Assembly (NCBI GenBank): GCA_943704495.1
Contig: CALSCR010004325.1
Location: 2,248 to 40,652, forward strand
Source: Pigoraptor chileana
Lineage: Eukaryota; Opisthokonta; Filasterea
Length of the DNA: 38,405 nt
Direction: 5' to 3'
Part shown: positions 1 through 8,707 of the stretch, piece after piece
Layout: every line of letters starts with the position of its first letter
How positions within the stretch are numbered: the stretch's first letter is position 1
Notes under the pieces: generated by a model
Told to the model about the DNA's origin: nothing
The model's database searches: none
The model's input: the letters and a program-made list of their open reading frames with translations, nothing else
Position numbers and translations under genes: made by a program

Positions 1-50
1 TGAACAGTGACTAATTTCGCCGACTCTGCCGTTTTATTTTACTATTGCAG

Positions 51-1756
51 TTGGCTCTACTCAAACCAAATTGCGACACTTCCAATTGGGATATTCGACA
101 AGCTCACTACGCTGACTTATCTGTGAGTGGGAGAACAGCGCGCAATTGTTTGTTGCAAATGCCTTTTATTGCGACTGATTTGCACTTACTCTGCCATTTC
201 TGACTGATGCAGTCGGCTTGAGGCAAACCAAATTGCGACACTTCCAAGCGGGGTATTCGACAAGCTCACTGCGCTGGCTCAGCTGTGAGTAGGAGAACAG
301 CGTGTGATTGTTCGTTTGCAAATGCCGTTTATTGCGACTGATTTCACCTACTCTGCGATCCATTTGACTAATGCAGTCAGCTTCAATCTAACCAAATTGC
401 GGCACTTCCAAGCGGGATATTCGACAAGCTCACTACGCTGACTTACTTGTGAGTGGGAGAACAGCATATGGTTGTTGTTTTGCAAATGCATTTTGTATTC
501 ATTAATTTTACTCACTCTGCCATTGGATTTGATCGATGCAGTGATCTCTCCGCAAACCAAATTGCGGTACTTCCAAGCGGGATATTTGACCAGCTTACTG
601 CGCTGACTCAGCTGTGAGTGGAGAAACACGCGTCTGATTGTTCATTTGCAACTGCCATTTATAGCGACTGATTTCACTCACTCTGCGATTCCATTTGAAT
701 AATGCAGTGGGCTCAACTCAAACCAAATTGCGGCACTTCCAAGTGGGATATTCGACAAGCTCACTGCGCTGACTCTGCTGTGAGTAGGAGAACATTGCGA
801 TTGTGTTTTTTTTGCAAATGCCTCTTATTGCGACTGATTTCACTCACTCTGCCATTCCATTTGACTAGTGCAGTGGCCTCAGCTCAAACCGAATTGCGAC
901 ACTTCCAAGTGGGATATTCGACAAGCTCACTGCTCTGACTGTTCTGTAAGTGAGAGAACAGCATGCGATTGTTCTTTTGCAAATGCATGAACAGTGACTA
1001 ATTTCGCCGACTCTGCCATTCCATTCAACTGATGCAGTATCCTCCACTCAAACCAAATTGTGACACTTCCAAACGGGATATTCGACAAGCTCACTGCGCT
1101 GACTGATCTGTGAGTGGGAGAACAGCGCGTGATTGTTCTTTTGCAATTGTCGTTTATTGCGACTGATTTCACTCACTCTGCAATTCCATTGGACTGATGC
1201 AGTTATCTCCACTCAACCCAAATTGCGACACTTCCAAGTGGGGTATTCGACAAGCTCACTGCGCTGACTCAGCTGTGAGTGGGAGAACAGCGTGTGATTG
1301 TTCATGTGCAACTGCCTCTTAATGCGACTGATTTTAATCACTCTGCGATTCCATTTAACTAATGCAGTCAGCTCGAGTCAAACCAAATTGCGACACTTCC
1401 AAGCGGGATATTCGATAAGCTCACTGCGCTGACTATTCTGTGAGTGGAGAACAACGTGATTGTTCTTTGGCAAATGCCTCTTATTGCGACTCACTCACTC
1501 TGCGATTCCATTTGACTAATGCAGGCAGCTCCAGTCAAACCTAATTGCGACACTTCCAAATGGGATATTCGACAAGCTCACTGCTCTGACTGTTCTGTGA
1601 GTGGGAGAACAGCGTGCGATTGTTCTTTTGCAACTGCCTTTTAGTGCAACTGATTTCACTCACTCTGCGATTCCATTGGACTAATGCAGTGGGCTGCAGT
1701 CAAACCAAATTGCGACACTTCCATGCGGGATATTCGACGGGCTTTCCAAGCTGTCG
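51..1756 (+). repeat. LRR exon-cassette array of RTK-1 (10 full + 1 end cassette)
   Basis: Eleven tandem exon+intron units, with exon starts 157-166 bp apart. Every full exon is exactly 72 nt, begins after the first two bases of a Leu/Phe codon and ends at the same phase, so each encodes one 24-residue LRR and can be added or skipped without changing frame. The core reads [18 protein letters not shown] with few changes. The two residues flanking the second leucine of LxLxxN vary strongly (W/Y, R/E, Q/Q, D/S, G/N, G/S, I/H, Y/H, Q/E, Q/Q, G/Q in order), and so does the last residue of each repeat. The final 67-nt exon switches to FDGLSKLS and ends in phase 0, joining the EGF exon through a GVSLDSNP cap. 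The introns are also conserved (GTGAGTGGGAGAACAG near the donor, GACTGATGCAG-like acceptors). Confidence 0.93.
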
Positions 1757-4700
1757 GTATGTTACCGGGTGAATTCATGGACTTTGTTTGCGATGCTGTT
1801 CAGCCTTGTATGTTGATCCCTAAATGTCAGTCTGGATTTTTCACTTCTGTTTGTTTGCTTTTTATGGTCCAAACTGACCCTTGTGCGATTTCTGCATCGG
1901 ACAGACCCTGAGGTACTTTTGTTTTTGTTCTTTCGTCCATTTTTTGAAAATTGACAGACTGGCTCATTTGTGTAATTGTAGGGGGTGTCTCTGGATTCAA
2001 ATCCCGGCAACAAGGGCAATCTCTGCGCCAACAACGCAAGTAAATGTGTTACAAAAACATGCTCCAATTGCTTTTGTGAATTTGGTTGGACAGGCTCGAC
2101 ATGCTCGTCAATCTGCACTTCAGGAACGTTTGGATCGAATTGTGCGATGTCCTGCGGCTGTAAAAACGGCGCGACTTGCGACCGTTTCACTGGAGCGTGC
2201 ACATGCGCTGCTGGGTGGACGGGCGTAAACTGCGACCAAATCTGTGCCAGCGATCGGTTTGGCGCCAACTGCAGCAGTACTTGCAATTGTAAGAATAACG
2301 GGGCGTGCGACCGTTTCACTGGAGCGTGCAACTGCACTGCCGGTTGGAAGGGCGTAAACTGCGATCAAATCTGTGCAAGCGATCGTTTTGGCGCCAACTG
2401 CAGCAGTGCTTGCAATTGCAAGAACGGAGCAACGTGCGACCGTTTCACTGGAGCGTGCAACTGCACTGCGGGATGGACGGGCCCTAACTGCGACATTACT
2501 TGTGCAAACGATCGATTCGGCGCAAATTGCAACAGTACCTGCGACTGCAAGAACGGAGCGACGACCTGTGAACGTTTTTCGGGGCTGTGTGCATGCACAC
2601 CAGGGTGGATGGGTGCAAAGTGCGGCTTCGCGTGTGCCAGCGACCGTTTCGGCGCCAATTGCTCCCAGCTATGCACCTGCAAGAACGGAGCAGCGTGTAA
2701 TAGATTCACTGGAGCGTGCACATGCACCGCGGGCTGGACGGGTTCCTTATGCAATGACGAGTGCCCACGCGGACAATATGGATTGAATTGTTCTCTGACA
2801 TGTCCATGTGGCGACGGCAGCTGCGACAGATTCAATGGAACCTGTACATGCAAGGCGGAGACTGGCTTTTACGGATCGTCTTGCTCACGTAAGTCTTCTT
2901 GTGCTCTGACTGAATCTATGTAACGAAACAATCACCTTATAATCGTTGCGTTGTTTTCTTACAGCATGCGCATGCAACCGCGGCGTTTGCGACGATGGCT
3001 TTCTCGGCACTGGAACTTGCAATTGCACTGCTCTACTCGGCATTGGAGGGCCCAACTGCAACACAACCTGTGATCGACTCCCAGGAGCGCAAATGTACGG
3101 CTACGGCTGTAACAAACCGTGTGCTTGCGAAAACGGAGCCACCTGCAATCCATCCACAGGCGAGTGCACTTGCGCCTTCGGTTGGACCGGCGTCGTCTGT
3201 AACTTAATCGTGCGTCCTTCGGCGCCAAAGGTTAACGCCACTGTGGAATTGAGCGAATACGGCATCGGCATTCGACTCAAATGGTACCACGACGATGTCG
3301 GCCCGCGCGCTTGGAACTCATGGCGCTACGAGATCAGTCGGACTGGATGCTTCTTCAAGATGTACCAAGTACGTTAGTGTATGTTCGAACTTTTTCACCA
3401 CCCCGCTGCGTGGTTTAGCTGACTGGACAACTCTACCTTCATACAGGTCGGTGATGAGCTTACGTTGCTTGATACGGATGTTGTCATCAACCAAGGATAT
3501 ACGTACTATGTGAGGGCTTACAACAGCAAAAATGTGTCGTCAGAACCGTCCCTTCCTGCCGGAATCGAAAACCTCCAAAAGACAGAGCGACCCTCGCCCC
3601 CATACAATGTCTCTTCAACTCCCACGCTCAACCCAGACAACCAACAGGCGATGATCAAGTTCACGTGGAAGGAGGACACGAGCAGCGGGCCCATCATCAA
3701 GACATTCATCTACCGCGACAGTCGCCTTGTCCTGGAAGGGCCTATGGATACAGAGTACAAGGACCGAGACGTCGTATTTGGCAAAACGTACGTTTATGAA
3801 ATCATCAGCGTAAACCATATTGGAAATTCGACAGCAACACGCTTCAGCGAGAAAGCCTCTATTGGTCCGAGTGACTCGGGCGGCGCAACGACCGGAACCT
3901 CCTCGTCGGGCGATGTGGCAGGTCCTGTAGCTGGCGGAGTTGTGGGTGCAATCGTCGGCGCTGCAGGCATTGTCTTTGCCATTCTTTTTGTCCGAAAGCA
4001 AAACTCGCGCAAGAAGATGGAAGCGCTTGCGCGGTCGGAGCTCGACCTAATTGATACCGTCGTGCGACGTCCCGAGATTGCCGAGATCGAAATTCCCGGA
4101 TCCTGCATTCATCTGCGCAATCGAATTGGCGGTAAGTTCACTTGCGTTGAAGCGCGCTATATTGTCCAGCACAGTCTATAACAATCTGCAACTTCGAATC
4201 CCTCTGAAAAAATGGATTTCATGCTTTCTCTTGTTGTCGCTACTTTCTATGGCAGAGGGAGAATTTGGCGAGGTGTACCTTGCCGATATCACGCCTCGTG
4301 GAGGAAGCGTCGCGGTGATCAAAGCGGCCGTCAAAACGTTCAAGGTCACGTCCTTATCAAGTGCGGACGAAATCCGCTCGGCGCGGAGTGCATTCATGGC
4401 GGAGATCGATCTTATGCGGACCATTCCGAACCACCCCAACATCATTGAGCTAATTGGCGTCTGTACACAGGTGGGCGATCAGACCAGAGTCGGCTCCAAT
4501 CCGTTTTGCTCCGTCCACTTTGTCTGTGTCTGTGAATTTTGTTAAACCCATATTGACATGCACTGACACCCAACACGTTCATTTCTTTCATAGAGCGATC
4601 CCAACTGTATGGTTCTCGAATTCGCCGCGCATGGCGATCTGCGTCACTTCCTCAGCGACAGCAAAGTCTCTGACTTAACTTCAATGGACCTTCTTTGCTT

Positions 4701-5878
4701 TTGCATTGGTAAGAAGCAGTCACGTGCACGACTCTTGCCTGCGATTAGTATGCACAGTATGGACTGTCTGATGTGATTTGTATGAAGAGTATGAATGTCG
4801 GTCTGATATGATGTAAGTTCTGTATGATTCTGTCTCGGCTATTGACTATGTGTGCTCCCGTTTTTTCAGATATTGCGCGCGGAATGGAACACCTTGCCAA
4901 GTGCGAAATCGTTCACAGGTAAGTGGAATTCATATAGCAGTTTACATATTTGCTCCTTGCCAATTTAAAGTAACCCGTGGCGCGCGGCGGAACGCGCTAG
5001 GGACCTTGCCGCTCGTAATTGCATGGTCGTTGCCGGGCCCCGTGCTCCTAATTCCATCGAGAACGGCTGGAAGTTGAGTCCCAAAGCTCAAGTGATCGTG
5101 AAAGTGGCGGATATGGGCCTATCGCGGGACACTGGTGCATCCGGCGACTACTATGTGGCCAAAACACGGAGGAAACTGCCCGTCAAATGGTGAGTGTCCT
5201 CGTGCTGCCCGTCTGCACCGTGCAATGAGTGCGCTAACGTGCGTGCTTGTTAAAACCAGGATGGCGCCCGAATCGCTGGAGAAACGCATTTTCACCCATG
5301 CGTCAGACGTGTGGTCTTTCGGCATTGTCATGTGGGAAGTGTTTGCACGCGGAGCCAAGCCCTACCCCGGACTCGAGAACTATGCCGTATCGAGTAAGTC
5401 GGCTCGCCAAGTCGCATTGCATCACAAAACTGGTCCATGTCTGACTGGTCCATGTCTGACTCAACTGGCCCATAGCTGATTTGATATGCTGATTACACAT
5501 TTTGCAGCCTATCTATCTCAGAACAAGCGAATGGAGCCGCCGAAGGACTGTCCAAAACTCGTATACGCAGCGATGGAGACTTGTTGGCGAAAGCATGCAG
5601 AGACGCGACCGCAGTTCAGTCAACTCGTCCTTCAACTGCGACGAGGAATGGCTGCGTTGTGTGGAACGGACGGCGGTGGACGCGGTGGCGGTGTCAATTT
5701 GGATGGTGCAAATTCGACAGACGGTCTGCCTGGCGGACAGTCGGAAACGTACGCGCTGACGGTTCCGGAAAGCGCGTATGCAGAGACATTGAAGCCCGAA
5801 GAAGAGGGACATCTGCACACACTTGAAAATGTGATGTTTCAAAAAGGGGGTAACTCGACTGGACATTCTTCGGCCTAA
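51..5878 (+). CDS. RTK-1: LRR-EGF-FN3 receptor tyrosine kinase, 5' partial
   Basis: Predicted single-pass receptor tyrosine kinase; the window opens inside an intron, so the signal peptide and first LRRs are missing. Exons read from GT-AG sites and frame: ten 72-nt LRR exons (51-122, 213-284, 377-448, 542-613, 708-779, 874-945, 1038-1109, 1203-1274, 1368-1439, 1525-1596), LRR end 1690-1756, EGF 1982-2888 and 2965-3368, FN3/TM 3447-4131, kinase 4256-4470, 4594-4708, 4870-4918, 5001-5189, 5260-5393, 5508-5878. All junction phases agree and no frame break is seen. Kinase marks: P-loop GEGEFGEV, AVKTFK, HRDLAARN, DMG instead of DFG, DYY in the activation loop, WMAPES, DVWSFG. The short tail has YALT and YAET, conserved in RTK-3 and RTK-4. 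The ligand is unknown. The LRR+EGF+FN3 combination matches no animal RTK family I know. Confidence 0.88.
1982..3368 (+). other. EGF-repeat exons of RTK-1
   Basis: Two exons (1982-2888 and 2965-3368) encode laminin/MEGF-type EGF modules of about 43 residues. The pattern is [10 protein letters not shown]-x3[19 protein letters not shown]2-GWTGxxC. Five or six clear copies lie in the first exon, and two more divergent ones in the second, which then runs into the first FN3-like domain (APKVNAT). The intron between them (2889-2964) splits a codon in phase 1. The 129-nt DNA repeats are in frame throughout. The module probably acts as a rigid extracellular stalk or binding region; that role is inferred from the fold only. 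Confidence 0.9.
3447..4131 (+). other. FN3 and transmembrane exon of RTK-1
   Basis: This 685-nt exon is exactly as long as its counterpart in RTK-4. It holds the rest of the first FN3-like domain ([11 protein letters not shown]), a second one beginning at [11 protein letters not shown] with [17 protein letters not shown] and YEIISVN, a Ser/Gly/Thr-rich linker, and a helix of about 23 residues with repeated small residues ([16 protein letters not shown]). Then comes the basic stop-transfer stretch RKQNSRKK. The repeated small-x3-small spacing is the type known to favour helix-helix packing, so ligand-independent dimer contacts are plausible. The juxtamembrane stretch after it ([11 protein letters not shown]) is strongly conserved in the paralogs. 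Confidence 0.88.
4256..5878 (+). other. Tyrosine kinase domain and tail exons of RTK-1
   Basis: Six exons encode a complete tyrosine kinase domain. Visible elements are [10 protein letters not shown], the β3 lysine in AVKTFK, αC glutamate in AFMAEIDLM, hinge [11 protein letters not shown] (gatekeeper position Leu), IVHRDLAARN, DMGLSRD, LPVKWMAPES and [14 protein letters not shown]. An extra stretch of about 15 residues (roughly [11 protein letters not shown]) lies between the catalytic loop and DMG. The HRD arginine codon is split by an intron whose end is very GC-rich. The hinge and catalytic-loop wording recalls Trk/ROR-type kinases, but I do not assign orthology. Confidence 0.9.
4919..5000 (+). 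other. Intron with a GC-rich hairpin instead of a pyrimidine tract
   Basis: This intron splits the HRD arginine codon (AG|G). Its last ~25 bases hold GGCGCGCGGCGGAACGCGC just before CTAG, with no pyrimidine tract. GCGCG can pair with CGCGC around an 8-base loop. The same sequence ends the matching introns of RTK-3 (to 23955) and RTK-4 (to 30812), with at most a base or two changed, while the rest of those introns has drifted. RTK-3 and RTK-4 keep an ACTAAC branch-site-like motif just upstream. Confidence 0.7.
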
Positions 5879-5998
5879 AGCGCGTACCGTAGCGCACCCC
5901 GGGACAAGTCTCGGATGCGCGTACCGCCGCGCACCACGGGGCAAGTCTGAGTGTCTCGTAACACCGCGAGCCACGGACTACCGAGGGCGCGTACTGCC
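5879..5998 (+). repeat. Degenerate 35-bp hairpin repeats after the RTK-1 stop codon
   Basis: Starting one base after the TAA, about three imperfect copies of the GCGCGTACCGY-CGCGCACC...GGGACAAGTCT unit follow. The first copy keeps a GCGC/GCGC stem although its loop has changed. Because they abut the stop codon they should lie in the 3' UTR. The same unit follows the stops of RTK-3 and RTK-4. Confidence 0.8.
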
Positions 5999-6139
5999 GC
6001 TGTAAATGATCAACTTTAACGAATTCTAGAGTAAAGAAAACCAGAGGATGATGGGTGTGACGGGAGGCAATCAGTCTAAAACGGACAGAGTTGAATTCAC
6101 CGATAAGAACAAATAAGAAGAACGAAAGAAGGAAGGCGC
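5999..6139. other. Intergenic stretch, nothing recognised
   Basis: AT-richer, purine-rich DNA (GAACAAATAAGAAGAACG) between direct and inverted copies of the hairpin repeat. No coding exon or RNA gene was recognised. Confidence 0.5.
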
Positions 6140-6232
6140 GGCGGGTAAGCGCACTCAGACTCGCCCCGTTGTGCGCGGCGGTACGCGCACTCAGACTCGT
6201 CCCGTGGTGCGCGGCGGTACGCGCACACATAC
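6137..6232 (-). repeat. Inverted copies of the 35-bp hairpin repeat
   Basis: Two to three units read in the opposite orientation to those at 5879-5998: GTGCGCGGCGGTACGCGCAC is the reverse complement of the direct unit. Together with the direct copies this forms a dispersed inverted repeat. It suggests a local inversion or an insertion of repeat DNA into the RTK-1 downstream region. Confidence 0.75.
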
Positions 6233-6269
6233 ATAGTTTTAAAACTTTCATCTTTCCTCTTGGTCGCTA

Positions 6270-6338
6270 GTCGCATTGGCTGAGTAGATGCGCTTTGGCC
6301 TTTGTGCCCCAAGTACTCGGGTTCAATTCCAAGGTGCC
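6270..6338 (+). other. tRNA-like A-box/B-box remnant
   Basis: TGGCTGAGTAGATG resembles a pol III A box (tRNA D arm), and GGTTCAATTCC about 45 bases downstream resembles a B box (T arm). Order and spacing fit a tRNA. However, I cannot build a paired 7-bp acceptor stem, and the T stem is poor, so it is not called as a functional tRNA. A decayed tRNA or the head of a tRNA-derived SINE is possible. Confidence 0.3.
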
Positions 6339-6961
6339 AACAACAACAAAATTGCAAGGTCTTCCAAAAAAACATAAATGACAGGGTGCGGAGCACAAGT
6401 CACAGCCATGCGCGTCAAAATGACGATCACCGCTAGAGGATTATTGAAATCATGTTTGTCAGAATTTGAACGAGTATTCACACTGGAGTGGACAATTGAA
6501 TTCACGAACGCTACTACAGGTCATACGTGTGAGATCGTTTATGGCCGAGTAGAATAGACATAGCGCAAGCGCTAGGGAGTTGATCAGAATTCACGTTTTC
6601 AATACTATGACCAGTTCCAGCTATCAGTAATGATGACGACAGATAGATCACGACATACAGTTGATCCCACAGTTAGATCACGACAGATAGATCCCGACCG
6701 GATAGATCCGACAGATAGACGATAAAAATGGTGTTTGACGTACGGCTGCTGCTTGTGTGAGTATGATAGTCGCTGCTTGAACAGCGGACACTAATATTCG
6801 AGCCGGCGTTTCAAATTTGTATCAATTATGTTTTTACGGGAGGTGCAATATCTGTGCGTTGCCTGTGATAGAAGCCGGTACATCTGCGTGAATTTCAAAT
6901 GACGGTACCGTCAAGTGTCGCACACAACAACGGAACCCAAATGTATTAGAAAGTTGCGTGA
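6339..6961. other. Intergenic DNA with short GACAGATAGATC-like repeats
   Basis: No exon was recognised. About 6637-6725 holds several imperfect copies of a GACAGATAGATC/GACCGGATAGATC motif. The rest shows no structure that I can interpret. Confidence 0.5.
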
Positions 6962-6963
6962 CA

Positions 6964-7065
6964 AAGCGTGTACCGCCGCGCACCACGGGGCAAGTCTAAT
7001 CTGCCGGTGCGTACCGCCGCACGGGCGAGTCTGAGTGCGTACCGACGCACCTTGGGGCTGTCTGA
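6964..7065 (+). repeat. Second direct block of hairpin repeats
   Basis: Three diverged units resembling the 35-bp repeat. Two are shortened, yet keep symmetric stems: GTGCG-TACCGC-CGCAC and GTGCG-TACCGA-CGCAC, where bases are missing from both arms compared with the long form. Confidence 0.75.
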
Positions 7066-7189
7066 TTGCGCGGAGCAACTCTGCCTGGAGTACACGCGTG
7101 CAAGTCGCCACGTCTGAATGCGCGTGTACCACGCCGCGGGACGTCACTGCCATGTCAGAGTGCTTGTGCGTGCGCGTACTGACCGTTTG

Positions 7190-7905
7190 AGAGGGTAACT
7201 CGGTTTCAACTTGGTCTGTCGGCGGAAATCATACTGCCTGACGCCGTTCGCTCAACGGCGATCTCGATTACCTCAGTTACTGACTATTGCTGGGCGGAAA
7301 ACGCGTTTTTTTGCACTTCTTTATCACCAAAACCCTTACCGACTGCCAGTCAATCATCAGCAGCAAATTTGTCAAACGAGTTCTCGGATGGATTCGACTA
7401 TGAGTGAAATTATCCGAGATTCCGTAAAATCTTGTGATTCTGTTGATCATACGGGGTATTGACAGCCACTTATCAAGTCTTGTTGACAGACAGTTTGCGC
7501 TTCCAGTCCAAGTCGGCACTTACAGTCTGTTCACTTGCGTTATCTGCATCCACACTTGGAACGTCAACTCATCAATGTTGTTCACTTTACGGAATGCGCG
7601 GCGGTCTCTCTTGCTAGACTTGGTCCAAACTTTGATCTTTTAAACGCAGATTCCCAAAAAAACGGTTGAGATGCAATGAAACTCTAAAAATAATGTATTG
7701 GATGTAACCTTGTCGAATCGGTCGTGGAGAAGCATGTTGCCCGTCTCGGCGGCATTGTAAGTATTGTGTAGAACGAAGAACAACTTGTTGACGACTAGTG
7801 GTCGCGGAAGCTTATTATGGTTAGTCCTGTTTTGCATTTTTCGCAGGGCAATCGGCACAGTTATGTGGCCGTACGTTCAGGAGACAATCGCCTGAGTACA
7901 TTCTC
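7190..7905 (+). pseudogene. Relic of an RTK-family promoter, exon 1 and start of exon 2
   Basis: This stretch is recognisably paralogous to the upstream regions of RTK-4 (25110-25800) and RTK-5 (32235-32900). Shared landmarks are the GGCGGAAAACGCG and CATACGGGGTATTG blocks and the TTTGATCTTTTAAACG element. The exon-1 match (7728-7760) ends GGCGGCATT|GTAAGT as in the others, but its ATG reads GTG. After a 90-bp intron with a TTTTCGCAG acceptor, exon 2 matches GNRHSYVAV-type coding sequence from about 7847 and then loses all similarity after AGTACATT at about 7902, before the signal-peptide core. No downstream LRR exons follow. It is most likely the abandoned 5' end of RTK-3, with RTK-2 lying between the two parts. 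Confidence 0.75.
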
Positions 7906-8707
7906 AAACGTGCGAACTGACGAAATCGCTCAGTTGAAGACTTCTCCTCACGGTTGCCGAGTGCAAACATTGACTGACGGGGGCGGTTCTGTTTCACTGA
8001 ACGATTGTATACCACGCGAGTTGAAAACACTGACTATCGCGCGCACACTGCCAGTGTACTCACTTCGCTCACGCCCGTTCACCGCGCTGTTCTACAGTAT
8101 TGGCTGAAGGCATTGAACCAACTCAGTGACGGCGCGACCTGTCGTCCTCCCCACTATCGGCGGCATTTCCACAGACTGCAATCACCCGCAATCGCCCGTA
8201 ATCGCCCGCAATCGCCCGCGACCGAATCTTCCGCCGTCTCACTCTAGGTCGTCAAAATTGCTTTGGTTTTGGCACACGTACTGCGGGGTGCGCGTATGTC
8301 TATGACCACGGCATCCACTGCGAGAGTCTGAATTCTTGACCCGTCGACGGTCGTCCCATCTTGCGTCAGTGATATACGCGGCGAATCCGGCGCATGCCAC
8401 GCAATCAATCGCCTCAGTAAACCGCCACCGCCGCCCTCTAAGTCGACGTGGGTGCGCTAATGTGCAAGTGACGCCGAACTGCGACTAAACTGAGGGGACA
8501 GACACGTCAAACGGACTCAGCAGTCGCTGCTGTTCTCCCGCACTTTTTTTGTTTTTGGTGTTTAGTTTGCCTCCGCTCTCCCGAATCGGCTCACCGGTGT
8601 CGCGGCAGTGTCAGTGAATCCGAATTCCAACGCATGACACGTGACTGTGTTCACGTCCTCATTGATCCCGCAGTAGTGTTGATATCCGCCATCAGAACTG
8701 ACTGAAA
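7906..8707. other. RTK-2 upstream region
   Basis: No exon of either RTK family was recognised. A short tandem repeat of the type AATCGCCCGC/AATCGCCCGT occupies about 8180-8222. An in-frame TGA at 8699-8701 lies just upstream of the RTK-2 ATG, supporting that start. Promoter elements cannot be named with confidence. Confidence 0.5.

Noticed and set aside
6270-6338. Functional tRNA gene
   Set aside because: A/B-box-like motifs only; no paired acceptor stem and a poor T stem.
7817-8107. 96-codon open frame on the + strand upstream of RTK-2
   Set aside because: Its first part is the relic exon 2; after about 7905 the similarity ends and the remainder looks random, with no domain or conserved splice site.
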